A DNA stretch of 64,000 bases from Microbulbifer agarilyticus (GCF_019800665.1 NZ_JAHVKO010000001.1:124001-188000), one strand, 5' to 3'; positions 36,909 to 45,062 are shown, counted from the stretch's first letter. A program made the numbers and translations. The notes: a model not told the origin generated them from the sequence alone.

Positions 36909-39347
36909 TTAGTCGCGCGTCCCACGAACTAGCGGGGTCGACGTGTTGGACACCTGTGCAGTGACAGTGCTGACAAAGCCACCATCGTCGTCAAATACAA
37001 TTTCAATTGCATTGTTTTCACTCAGGTAACTGTGGTCCACGGGAATCTCGATAACGCCGAAGAACTGTGCGCGACCTTTGCCACCGTAATATTGGTCGTA
37101 GCCCTGGTAGTCTTCCGGCACGGACAAGATGTTGCCGTTTATGGTTACAGAAGGCGTGAGGGACTTGCCATGATCTCGGCCGACGCCCAAACGCAAGATT
37201 GCTTCGCCGTTATCGCCAAGGGTAACGCTGTTGATGGCGAACGAAATTTTTTCGCCGGCAGTAATGGCCTGTTTGTAAGTCTCTGCGTAGTACTTGGTTT
37301 CCATATTGTCGTTGTCGATGGTAATCGCATCGGTAAAGGTCAACTGCAAAATGGCGGTCGCTTCGGCGTTTAAGGTAAACGTTTGCGGCAACTCGGTGAC
37401 CGAGGTTTCGTCCAGTACAGGCTTTCCAGTATCGTCATAGTGCAATTGCTTGATAACCGCACTTTCAAAACTGTTCCCAGCGATTCCGAGAGTGGCGAGG
37501 TCCAGTACCGAAGCTTCCTGTTCCAGGTTATTGAGTACCAGATACGCGGTGTTGCCATCGACATAGGCATTCACCTGTACATCCAGATCGCTCGCCCAAC
37601 TATCTACGCGGGTACCTTTTACTTCGGACCACAGCTGGTAGAACTTGACGAATTCCGTGTATACCCACGCATCGCCAGTTTCACCGTTCCCTTCTTTTTT
37701 CTGTCGCATCAGGCGGTTGGTGTAGGGCATGCCGGTGTCTGGGTCGCGCCCCCATTCCGCCTTGATGGTGACAAACGGGATGGACTTCAGAATTTGGTCC
37801 GGTCGCTCCAGCATATTCATGGTCAGGCCGTTCAATGCGCGTAATTTGTAACTGTCGCGCTCTGGCGACCAGGCGTCGTTCATCATGCTGTGCACCGTGG
37901 CACCGATCTCGGAAACCATAAACGGCATGCGCGCGCCGGTTGCCATCAGGCTATATTGCTCGAGCATATCGAAGGTGGCTTCAATATTGCTGCCGCGGCG
38001 GAGCTGTCGGGTGCCCTGAAATGCAGGGAAGTCATAGAAGTGCACAGACAAGAAATCCATGTTGTCGCCGGCGACATCGATAAACAGCTTGTCGCGCTCT
38101 TCCCAGCGGTTGAAGTTATCTTTTTCAAAATCGGGGAATGCAACGGTGTAGCCACCAATCAAGACATTCTCGTGTGATGCCTGATTCCATGTATCGCGAT
38201 ATGCGCGAACTTCGTTTGCCACAGCATTATGGAAATCGAATACTTTTTGCGGGGTGGTGGCGGTGGTGCCTTCACGTGGGTAATCCACCAGTTCGTAAAG
38301 AGGCTCGTTCATTACCTCGAGATAAACCGGCTTGGGCTGACCAAATTCATCACTTTCGCCGCGATTAAAATACTCGTAGAGGAAGTTCGCCATATAGTGA
38401 CCGACAGCGGTACCAAACGGTTCCGTATCGGTATCGGTTGTGGAGAAGCTCCAGCCCATACCCGTATCATCACCATTGGGCCAGTAGGGGTGCTGCTGGC
38501 CACCTACGACCATGTCGATGGCACGGTGCCCATGTTTGCGAATCAGATCGCCTTTTGTGCTGGTGTCTTTTGTGTAGTTCCAGCGCATACCGCCACCGTT
38601 GGTGATGGCTGAATCGACATCGATAAACCCAGGACGTGCGCCATCTTCCGGCAATTGGCTCAATTGCCATTTCATGCCGCCGGTGTCGCGGCCGAAATAG
38701 ACATCGTAACCTTCCAGAAAATTCGTCATCAGTTCGGGGTCTTCATTAACCGCGCCGGCGCTTTGCGAATTGCCACCAAACCAGTCGTTTTCGGTATTGG
38801 AAGCGTGGACAGTTATGAACTTGCGACGATCAAATTCTGACTCACCGCCCACCGAGTGCCGCATGTTCAGGTTGAAGTCGACTTTAATCGCACTCTCTGC
38901 CGGAGGCTCCGGTTCTACAGGCTCTGCCATAGTGGTGACTGTGTAATCCGCACTCACACCACCAATCGTCAGCGTGGCGACGACTTCGGTGCTGTATGCG
39001 GTGCTCGAAGTGACACGCACAGCGACACTGTCACCATTCTCAAGGGTGGCGGCATCGCTGGAATAGCTGCCGTTATTCACCGAATACTCTCCACCACTAA
39101 TGCTGACATTCGCGGCCGCATTGATACCGGAGACGGTAATGGCACCGGAGGTATAAGCCGTATCCAGGTCTGCGTCGTTAACGGCAGAAAATGCAAAGGT
39201 ATCGGGACGTGTGTCTTGTTGCACACCGCCGTTGTCCTGTGGCGGCTGGTCGTTACCAGGGTTGCCGCTACTGCCTCCGCCACAGGCCGCAAGGGCTGTG
39301 GTCAGGGTAAGCAAAGCGAAGCGCGCAGGTAGGGAATAGGGTCTCAT
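36909..39347 (-). CDS. GH86 agarase/porphyranase, lipoprotein
   Basis: An 812-residue enzyme. A lipobox (ALAAC, Cys22) makes it a lipoprotein; a Gly/Ser/Pro tether follows, then a beta-rich domain (about 48-140) and the GH86 domain (about 155-812). Acid/base is likely Glu348 in YLEVMNEPL, and the nucleophile Glu480 in FMVSEIGAT. It has no CBM6 and no serine linkers, unlike its GH86 neighbour, and the catalytic domains differ a lot, so the two probably differ in substrate (agarose versus porphyran) or in site of action. GGAGAGAG precedes the ATG. It is divergent from the aldehyde dehydrogenase gene, each with its own palindrome. Confidence 0.9.
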   Translation of the reverse strand: MRPYSLPARFALLTLTTALAACGGGSSGNPGNDQPPQDNGGVQQDTRPDTFAFSAVNDADLDTAYTSGAITVSGINAAANVSISGGEYSVNNGSYSSDAATLENGDSVAVRVTSSTAYSTEVVATLTIGGVSADYTVTTMAEPVEPEPPAESAIKVDFNLNMRHSVGGESEFDRRKFITVHASNTENDWFGGNSQSAGAVNEDPELMTNFLEGYDVYFGRDTGGMKWQLSQLPEDGARPGFIDVDSAITNGGGMRWNYTKDTSTKGDLIRKHGHRAIDMVVGGQQHPYWPNGDDTGMGWSFSTTDTDTEPFGTAVGHYMANFLYEYFNRGESDEFGQPKPVYLEVMNEPLYELVDYPREGTTATTPQKVFDFHNAVANEVRAYRDTWNQASHENVLIGGYTVAFPDFEKDNFNRWEERDKLFIDVAGDNMDFLSVHFYDFPAFQGTRQLRRGSNIEATFDMLEQYSLMATGARMPFMVSEIGATVHSMMNDAWSPERDSYKLRALNGLTMNMLERPDQILKSIPFVTIKAEWGRDPDTGMPYTNRLMRQKKEGNGETGDAWVYTEFVKFYQLWSEVKGTRVDSWASDLDVQVNAYVDGNTAYLVLNNLEQEASVLDLATLGIAGNSFESAVIKQLHYDDTGKPVLDETSVTELPQTFTLNAEATAILQLTFTDAITIDNDNMETKYYAETYKQAITAGEKISFAINSVTLGDNGEAILRLGVGRDHGKSLTPSVTINGNILSVPEDYQGYDQYYGGKGRAQFFGVIEIPVDHSYLSENNAIEIVFDDDGGFVSTVTAQVSNTSTPLVRGTRD

Positions 39348-39386
39348 CCGCTCTCTCCAGATCGGTTTTATCGTTTTGTCTCGCGG

Positions 39387-39434
39387 ATACTAGCGGCGCC
39401 AGCAGCTCACTGTAAATAGTAAATTGTTTACAAA
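39387..39434 (-). promoter_or_regulatory. Promoter of GH86 lipoprotein gene with agar palindrome, site 5
   Basis: Read on the minus strand: palindrome TTTGTAAACAAT (39423-39434), six bases, -35 TTTACA (complement of 39411-39416), 18-base spacer, -10-like TAGTAT (complement of 39387-39392). The six-base gap between palindrome and -35 is the same as at 18874 and 28077. Confidence 0.7.
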
Positions 39435-39545
39435 AATCGTGTAATTTGGACATTCCTGACATTGCTGCCAGATTGGCAATGCGCTGCCTTTTCCTTGTCC
39501 TTGTGCTTAATAGAACACCTCTTCATGGCAATTTATATGTTGTAG

Positions 39546-39557
39546 ATTGTTAACAAA
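39546..39557 (+). promoter_or_regulatory. Agar-regulon palindrome, site 6 (ATTGTTAACAAA)
   Basis: It lies 53 bases before the aldehyde dehydrogenase start, one base off the consensus. No good -35/-10 pair stands at the spacing seen elsewhere, so the palindrome may overlap the promoter and act by repression. Confidence 0.65.
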
Positions 39558-39610
39558 AGGCGTAATGTCATAGTTACAGCAGTCCCACCTTTAGTCGATA
39601 ACCAAAAATA

Positions 39611-41107
39611 ATGGGTAAAGTGATGATTGAAACTACCGCGAAGGTCCAGGCGTTTATTGGCCAGTCCCCCGTCCCTTTCTATTCCAATGGTGCTTGGGTA
39701 ACGGGTAGTGCTGGCAAGTCCATGGCTGTGGAGAACCCGGCAGATAAATCCCATCTGGCAACGATTTCCGAGGCTCTTGCCAGCGACGCTGAGCAAGCTA
39801 TTGAAGGAGCCCATGCTGCATTTTCTTCCTGGCAAGAGACCAGCCCTGCTGAGCGCGCCGCACTGTTGCGCAAGCTTGCAGACTTGTGTGAGCGCGATGC
39901 CGAGGAACTGTCGCAGCTGGAAGCTCTGGATGTCGGTAAGCCAGTGGAAAACGCCCGTGGGTTCGATGTCCCATTCGGCATCGAGTGCCTGCGTTATTTT
40001 GCGGATCTCTGTGAGAAAGAAGAGTTTGAAACCCCACTGACTCTCGACGGTATGAAGCAGGCCCGCAAAGTGCGCCTGCCCTACGGCGTGGTCGGTTTTA
40101 TTTTCCCCTGGAACTTCCCGCTCACACTGTGCCAATGGGGTATTGCACCGGCGCTTGCGGCGGGCAACACCGTGGTGGTGAAGCCTTCTGAAGTAACCCC
40201 GCTTTCCACGCTGTATCTCGCCAAATTGGCGGAAGAAGCTGGCTTTCCCGCAGGCGTGATCAATGTGCTGCCGGGTGAGGGTCCGGAAGTCGGCTCCGTA
40301 TTTACCCAGCACCCGAAAGTGCGCTTTGTTTCTTTCACTGGCTCTTCCCGCGTGGGTCGTCTGATTGGCGAAGCGTGTGGCGCAAACCTGAAGCCGGTGA
40401 AGCTGGAGCTGGGTGGCAAGGGCGCGTCCATTATTTGCGACGACGCAAATATCAGCGCCGCTGCCGCGGGTCTGGCTGGTGCTATTACCCTGAATACTGG
40501 GCAGGTATGTTGCACTGCGACCCGTTGGATTGTGCATGAGAGCGTAGCGTCCGAATTTATCGAGCAGGTAAAAGCGGAGCTCGACAAAGTGCTGATCAAG
40601 GCCGGCATGAATGAAGACAGCCAGATGGGCCCGCTGGTAAGCGAACGCCAACTGAACACCGTTAATGGTTACATTCAACAGGGTCAGGAACAGGGCGCAG
40701 AAATTGTGTATGGCGGCCAGCCGCTCTCTGACGCGGAACGTTCTGGTTACTACGTTAGTCCCACGCTGTTGATGGGCTCTGAAGAAAATATTTGCTTCCG
40801 TGAGGAAATTTTCGGGCCAGTGGCTTACATCACCACTTTCAAGGACGACGCCGATGCATTGCGTCAGGTCAATAGTCTGGACTACGGTTTGGCCAACAGT
40901 GTTTGGACCACGAACAACGACCGCGCTATTTCCATCGCCAAGAAGATGGTCTCTGGCAACAGCTGGGTAAATGCGCACAACGTGTTTGCGTACGGTCTGC
41001 CGTATGGTGCCTGTAGTGCCAGTGGCATGGGTGGTGGCGTGAACAGCCGCGAAACAATGCTGGACTACACCCGCAATTTGTCGATCGCCGAACCCGAAGA
41101 GGAATAA
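39611..41107 (+). CDS. Aldehyde dehydrogenase, candidate 3,6-anhydrogalactose dehydrogenase
   Basis: A 498-residue NAD(P)-dependent aldehyde dehydrogenase, cytoplasmic. Catalytic residues are in place: Asn168 (FPWNFP), Glu266 (LELGGKG) and Cys300 (GQVC, followed by a second Cys). Family members oxidise aldehydes to acids. In agar degraders the first step on 3,6-anhydro-L-galactose is such an oxidation to 3,6-anhydrogalactonate, and this gene opens an operon with an APH-type kinase and an enolase-like gene within the agar region. Sugar specificity is inferred from context. Start choice is uncertain: ATG 39611 or ATG 39623, the latter having GGGTAAAG upstream. Confidence 0.88.
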   Translation: MGKVMIETTAKVQAFIGQSPVPFYSNGAWVTGSAGKSMAVENPADKSHLATISEALASDAEQAIEGAHAAFSSWQETSPAERAALLRKLADLCERDAEELSQLEALDVGKPVENARGFDVPFGIECLRYFADLCEKEEFETPLTLDGMKQARKVRLPYGVVGFIFPWNFPLTLCQWGIAPALAAGNTVVVKPSEVTPLSTLYLAKLAEEAGFPAGVINVLPGEGPEVGSVFTQHPKVRFVSFTGSSRVGRLIGEACGANLKPVKLELGGKGASIICDDANISAAAAGLAGAITLNTGQVCCTATRWIVHESVASEFIEQVKAELDKVLIKAGMNEDSQMGPLVSERQLNTVNGYIQQGQEQGAEIVYGGQPLSDAERSGYYVSPTLLMGSEENICFREEIFGPVAYITTFKDDADALRQVNSLDYGLANSVWTTNNDRAISIAKKMVSGNSWVNAHNVFAYGLPYGACSASGMGGGVNSRETMLDYTRNLSIAEPEEE

Positions 41108-41109
41108 CT

Positions 41110-42102
41110 GTGGATCAGGTAGCGTTATGTAATTACCTGATCGAAAAAGGTCTTCTGCACTCACAGGATGCAACCTTTACCCCGCTGTCCGGCGGGGTTT
41201 CTTGTGAGATCCTGCTGGTAGACGACGGTCAGGCACGCTTTGTCGTTAAGCGTGCGCTGGACAAGCTCAAGGTAAAAGACGATTGGTTTGCGGATATCAA
41301 ACGCAATATCACCGAGCAGGAATACCTGCGTTATGTCGGTGCATTCCTGCCCGAGTCTGTGCCCGCCATTCTCTATTCCGATGCAGAAAAGTATTTTTTC
41401 TGCATGGAAATGATTGAGGGAGGGCTGGAAAACTGGAAGTCGCGCCTGCTACTTGGCGAATATGATCGCCAGTATGCACGCCTTGCGGGGAGCTATCTTG
41501 GCAGTATTCACAAGCAGTCCCTTGGTGATTCTTCGGCACAAGCTAAATTCGATACCCTGAAGGACTTCACCGAGCTTCGCCTTGAGCCATTCCTATTGAA
41601 AACCGGTAGCCGGCACCCCGGGCTGAACACGCACTTTGTGTCAGAGGCCGATCGGATTGCAAGCACGGCTACCTGTCTTATTCACGGTGACTACAGCCCG
41701 AAAAACCTGATGGTTGGGAATGGCAAGCTGGTGATTCTCGACTGCGAGGTGGCCTGGTATGGCGACCCCGTCTTTGATGTCGCCTTCCTGTTAAATCACT
41801 TTTTGCTCAAGGCACTGCACAAGCCAAAGAACGCGGCGCAAATTCTGGGCCTGGGCGAGAAGGTGTGGGAAGCCTACTTGGCTGCGGCGGGAGAGGTTGT
41901 TGACGATGGCTTCGAGTCCCGGCTGTGTCACCTGCTGCCCATGTTGATGTTGGCCCGGGTAGATGGCAAGTCCCCAGTGGAGTACCTGAATGCCAGCCAG
42001 CAACAAACCGTCAGGGACTTTGCTTACGCAGTAATCCCTGATGGACCAACCACATTAAGTCAGCTGCTCCATCAATGGACAGAACTTTTGGCCGCAGAAT
42101 GA
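41110..42102 (+). CDS. APH-fold small-molecule kinase in sugar operon
   Basis: A 330-residue kinase of the aminoglycoside phosphotransferase / choline kinase / methylthioribose kinase fold. It has an N-lobe Lys (FVVKRAL, Lys47), catalytic HGDYSPKN (192-199: Asp194 and Asn199) and a metal site LDCEVAWYGDP (Asp211, Glu213). It starts with GTG two bases after the dehydrogenase stop and is followed by the enolase paralogue 39 bases on, so the three are one operon. Antibiotic resistance is unlikely in this setting; phosphorylation of a hydroxyl on the acid made by the dehydrogenase is a better guess. No close family member is known to me for this role. Confidence 0.8.
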   Translation: MDQVALCNYLIEKGLLHSQDATFTPLSGGVSCEILLVDDGQARFVVKRALDKLKVKDDWFADIKRNITEQEYLRYVGAFLPESVPAILYSDAEKYFFCMEMIEGGLENWKSRLLLGEYDRQYARLAGSYLGSIHKQSLGDSSAQAKFDTLKDFTELRLEPFLLKTGSRHPGLNTHFVSEADRIASTATCLIHGDYSPKNLMVGNGKLVILDCEVAWYGDPVFDVAFLLNHFLLKALHKPKNAAQILGLGEKVWEAYLAAAGEVVDDGFESRLCHLLPMLMLARVDGKSPVEYLNASQQQTVRDFAYAVIPDGPTTLSQLLHQWTELLAAE

Positions 42103-42141
42103 TTAGCGGTAAATAAACACGGTAAATAAATTAAGCACGCC

Positions 42142-43425
42142 ATGAATATCCAAAGTATTGACGCGTTTCAAATATACGATTCACGGGGTTTTCCCACAGT
42201 TGAAGTAGAAGTCACCCTCGAGAACGGCGTGACCGGTTCTGGCTTGGTGCCCAGTGGTGCATCCACTGGGCAGTTTGAGGTACTTGAGCTGCGCGATGGT
42301 GACAAGTCTGTTTTCCGCGGCAAGTCTGTCTTTAAGGCGATTGCGAATATTCGCGAGGAAATTGCCCCGGCGCTGCAGGGCATGGCCGTCGCCGACCTGA
42401 AGGCGATCGACGGCAAACTGGTAGAGCTGGACGGCACGGAAAATAAATCCCGGCTCGGCGCTAACGCTACCCTTGGCGTCTCCATGGCGTGCGCCCGTGC
42501 CGCGGCAAACGCGCGCGGCGTGCCGCTGTACGAATACCTGGGCAAAGGGCAGGGCACCCTGCTCCCATTGAATGAAATCCAGATTCTGGGTGGTGGCGCA
42601 CATGCCGACTGGGCCATTGATATTCAGGATTTCCTGATTATTGCGGTGGGTGCGAAAACCTACGAAGAAACTCTGGAGATGACCTTCAATATCTACCATG
42701 CCGCCGGTGAAGTGATGAAGGGGCGGGGCAAGAGTGTTGGGCTTGCCGACGAAGGTGGTTGGTGGCCAGCGTTTGACAGTAATGAAGAGCCTTTTGAAGT
42801 CCTTCTGGAAGCGGTGCGTCTGGCGGGTTATGAAGCTGGGAAAGATGTGGCCATTTCTCTGGATATCGCCGCCAGTGATCTGTACGACGGTGAGCGGTAC
42901 CACCTGAAGAAAGACGGTACCTCATTTACCCCCTCAGAGTTTTGTGACCTGATGATTGAGTGGTGTGACAAATACCCGATCATCTCTATCGAAGATCCCT
43001 TTGCGGATACCGATTTCGATAGCTGGAAACGGTTTACTGAAGAAGTGGGCAAACGTGTACAGGTAATCGGTGACGATCTCTTCACTACTAACATCGCCCG
43101 TATCCAAAATGGCATTGATAACCAGTTGGCGAATTCCGTACTGATCAAACTCAATCAGATCGGTACCGTATCCGAAACCATGGCGGCAATCGAAATGACC
43201 CAGAAAGCCGGTTGGCTGCCGGTCGTATCGGCGCGTTCTGGTGAAACGGAAGATGCGTTTATTGCCCATCTCGCGGTTGCGACCAACGCGGGTCAGCTCA
43301 AAGTTGGTTCCTTTGCCCGCAGTGAGCGTATGGTGAAGTGGAATGAGGTGTTGCGTATTGAGCGAAGCCTGGGGAAACGCGCGCGTTTTGTCGGTGCGGA
43401 GCTGTACCAGACGATCTTCGGCTAG
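42142..43425 (+). CDS. Divergent enolase paralogue (not a standard phosphopyruvate hydratase)
   Basis: A 427-residue protein that aligns along its length with enolase, which dehydrates 2-phosphoglycerate. Kept: loop PSGASTG (37-43), His154, Glu204 (DEGGWWP), metal ligands Asp241, Glu284 and Asp311, base Lys336 (IKLNQIG), Arg365, Ser366, Lys399. Changed: the active-site His of HRSGETED is Ala364, the Glu of QEF is Asp163, and NGGEHAD reads GGGAHAD. Such changes at substrate-contacting sites, plus the operon with a dehydrogenase and a kinase, argue for a different 2-phospho-acid. The housekeeping enolase must lie elsewhere. The ribosome site before the ATG is weak. Fold is certain, substrate unknown. 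Confidence 0.88.
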   Translation: MNIQSIDAFQIYDSRGFPTVEVEVTLENGVTGSGLVPSGASTGQFEVLELRDGDKSVFRGKSVFKAIANIREEIAPALQGMAVADLKAIDGKLVELDGTENKSRLGANATLGVSMACARAAANARGVPLYEYLGKGQGTLLPLNEIQILGGGAHADWAIDIQDFLIIAVGAKTYEETLEMTFNIYHAAGEVMKGRGKSVGLADEGGWWPAFDSNEEPFEVLLEAVRLAGYEAGKDVAISLDIAASDLYDGERYHLKKDGTSFTPSEFCDLMIEWCDKYPIISIEDPFADTDFDSWKRFTEEVGKRVQVIGDDLFTTNIARIQNGIDNQLANSVLIKLNQIGTVSETMAAIEMTQKAGWLPVVSARSGETEDAFIAHLAVATNAGQLKVGSFARSERMVKWNEVLRIERSLGKRARFVGAELYQTIFG

Positions 43426-43474
43426 TCGTTCGGATAGTTGTTGGGGTAATTGTTCGAGCGGTTGTAACGACATT

Positions 43475-43516
43475 CAGTCTGTTCGGCCGGCATGTTGTAG
43501 CCGGCCGAACAGACTG
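43475..43516. terminator. Perfect 17-bp hairpin between convergent genes
   Basis: CAGTCTGTTCGGCCGGC (43475-43491) pairs with its exact complement at 43500-43516 around an 8-base loop, between the enolase-like stop (43425) and the arsH stop (43583). There is no U-run. Its strength suggests a bidirectional transcript end. Confidence 0.7.
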
Positions 43517-43582
43517 AGTGGGAATTGCGCTAATTCACTGGTGCGCACCTGCTTTTGCTACCGCTTGGTATTAGCAGAAAAT

Positions 43583-44401
43583 TTAGCAGCAGCTTTGGGC
43601 CTTTGGCGCACAGCAAGCGGACTTTTGCGCAGCTTGCGGAGCAACCGGGGCAGGCGCAGTCTTGGGAGCGCAACAAGCGCTGCGTTTAACATCCATTGCG
43701 CCGGCGGCTTCTACCTGGTTTTTCAGTGCCTCCGCAGCCTGCTTTGACAGAGCGGCCTTGGCCTCGCTAAAGCGCTCGGTCAGATAGTCGCTCTGGCCAC
43801 GCATCAGTATGGTGGTTTTCACCAACTCTTCCAGTACATCGATAACACGGTCGCGGAAGGCGGAGTCTTTGAGCTTTCCGTCTTCGTCGAACTCTTGCCA
43901 AGCCTTGGCAATAGACGACTGGTTGGGGATGGTAAACATACGCATCCAGCGGCCGAGAATGCGCATATTATTTACCGCGTTAAAGGACTGCGAGCCGCCG
44001 GTAATCTGCATCACCGCCAGACTTTTACCCTGGGTGGCACGCACTGCGGATTGATCCAGCGGCAGCCAGTCGATTTGGTTTTTGAATACCGCCGACATGT
44101 TGCCGTGCATCTCGGGGCTGATCCAAACTTGGCCATCACACCACTCAGACCATTCGCGCAGTTGTTGCACCTTCGGGTGATCCGTACTTTCACCGTCGAA
44201 AATTGGCAGGTCGCGCGGGTCAAACAGTCGGGCTTCTGCACCGAATTGCTCGAGCATTTCCATCACTTCGTCCGCCAGTTTGCGCGTGTGTGAATTGGGG
44301 CGCAGGGAACCGAATAGCACCAGGATTTTTGGTGCAACGTCGGTCGGCGAAACTTGTTGCAGCCTGTGTTGAATATTCTTGGCTGTGTGGTTGGGAAGCA
44401 T
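43583..44401 (-). CDS. arsH: ArsH-type NADPH-FMN reductase with cysteine-pair tail
   Basis: A 272-residue flavodoxin-fold oxidoreductase. ArsH proteins oxidise trivalent organoarsenicals or reduce quinones and metals with NADPH. The FMN loop [16 protein letters not shown], the [20 protein letters not shown] segment and [19 protein letters not shown] are typical. The ATG at 44399-44401 has AAGGTG upstream; a start at 44446 would add 15 odd residues. Unusual is the last 33 residues, a tail with three vicinal cysteine pairs ([18 protein letters not shown]) joined by Pro/Ala repeats, absent from typical ArsH and likely able to bind arsenite or metals. An ArsR operator-like repeat lies at 44465-44488. 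Confidence 0.92.
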   Translation of the reverse strand: MLPNHTAKNIQHRLQQVSPTDVAPKILVLFGSLRPNSHTRKLADEVMEMLEQFGAEARLFDPRDLPIFDGESTDHPKVQQLREWSEWCDGQVWISPEMHGNMSAVFKNQIDWLPLDQSAVRATQGKSLAVMQITGGSQSFNAVNNMRILGRWMRMFTIPNQSSIAKAWQEFDEDGKLKDSAFRDRVIDVLEELVKTTILMRGQSDYLTERFSEAKAALSKQAAEALKNQVEAAGAMDVKRSACCAPKTAPAPVAPQAAQKSACCAPKAQSCC

Positions 44402-44464
44402 TGTGGTCACCTTTAATCTGTATCTATCTGTATGTGTATCTGTCACGTCTTTGTCTAGATTTTG

Positions 44465-44488
44465 ATATTTCTAAAAATATCGAAATAT
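44465..44488 (-). promoter_or_regulatory. ArsR operator before arsH
   Basis: An inverted repeat, ATATTTCTA...TATCGAAATAT, 21 of 24 bases identical to the one upstream of arsR at 44873-44896. It lies about 65 bases before the arsH start and between the two genes, so arsH has its own ArsR-controlled promoter. Confidence 0.75.
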
Positions 44489-44532
44489 AGATGAAAAAAA
44501 CGGGTGCAAAAAACTCCATTCGAGGCGTGCGA

Positions 44533-44835
44533 TCAGTCGCAACAGCCTTGCTGCTCAACGCAGCATTCTTCAGCCAAATAGCCCACCAGCGCACTGAGCG
44601 CGGGGAAACAGGCTTCACAGCGCAGTACCCGGCCCTGGCGCTCCTGACTCATTAGTCCCGCGTTCACCAGACGACTGATGTGGTGGGAGAGGGTTGAGCC
44701 GGGGACGTCCAGCGCCTGCTGTATGTCACTTACTGCCAGACCCTCCGGACCCGCTTTTACCAGCAGGCGATAGATGGCCAGGCGAGTGGTGTGACCCAGC
44801 TCGGCGAGTTTTTTGGCAGCGTCTTGATGTTCCAT
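44533..44835 (-). CDS. arsR: ArsR-family metalloid-responsive repressor
   Basis: A 100-residue winged-helix repressor. The helix-turn-helix is LAVSDIQQALDVPGSTLSHH with the following ISRLVNAGLMSQERQGR wing. It lacks the ELCVCDLC arsenite site of the E. coli protein; instead six cysteines lie in the C-terminal half (C73, C76, and pairs C91-C92 and C98-C99), resembling the C-terminal sensing site known for Acidithiobacillus ArsR. It precedes arsH, and a matching operator lies on each side. Derepression by arsenite is the expected mode. No arsenite pump or arsenate reductase is in the window. Confidence 0.93.
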   Translation of the reverse strand: MEHQDAAKKLAELGHTTRLAIYRLLVKAGPEGLAVSDIQQALDVPGSTLSHHISRLVNAGLMSQERQGRVLRCEACFPALSALVGYLAEECCVEQQGCCD

Positions 44836-44872
44836 GTCTGAACTGTAGTGAGTGCGCGATCATTTGTAAACT

Positions 44873-44896
44873 ATATTTCTAGATTTATCGAAATAT
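44873..44896 (-). promoter_or_regulatory. ArsR operator before arsR
   Basis: ATATTTCTA...TATCGAAATAT, an imperfect inverted repeat 38 bases upstream of the arsR start, nearly the same as the arsH site. Autoregulation is likely. It may also lie within reach of the divergent BLUF gene at 45063. Confidence 0.75.
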
Positions 44897-45062
44897 TTGT
44901 TGACCGTTCGTTCACATCAGTGGTTCATGTCTCTTGTTCGCGCCAATGTGATTTGCTGCAACTTTACGGGCTCTGCACGGACTCTGCGGACGCGTTGATA
45001 GATCCACGGTCGGCCGTCGCGCGTAATAGGTTGCCATATAAAGAATAAAATTGGAGAAGACC

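Noticed and set aside
39533..41173. 546-codon open frame on the minus strand opposite the aldehyde dehydrogenase
   Set aside because: It is the shadow of a highly conserved dehydrogenase read on the other strand; no ribosome site, no family likeness, many His/Gln/Arg runs.
41110..42102. Calling the APH-fold kinase an antibiotic-resistance gene
   Set aside because: It is locked in an operon with a sugar-type dehydrogenase and an enolase paralogue, with no mobile element near.
42142..43425. Calling this gene the housekeeping enolase (eno)
   Set aside because: Loss of the HRSGETED histidine, the E-to-D change and its sugar-operon setting argue against it.
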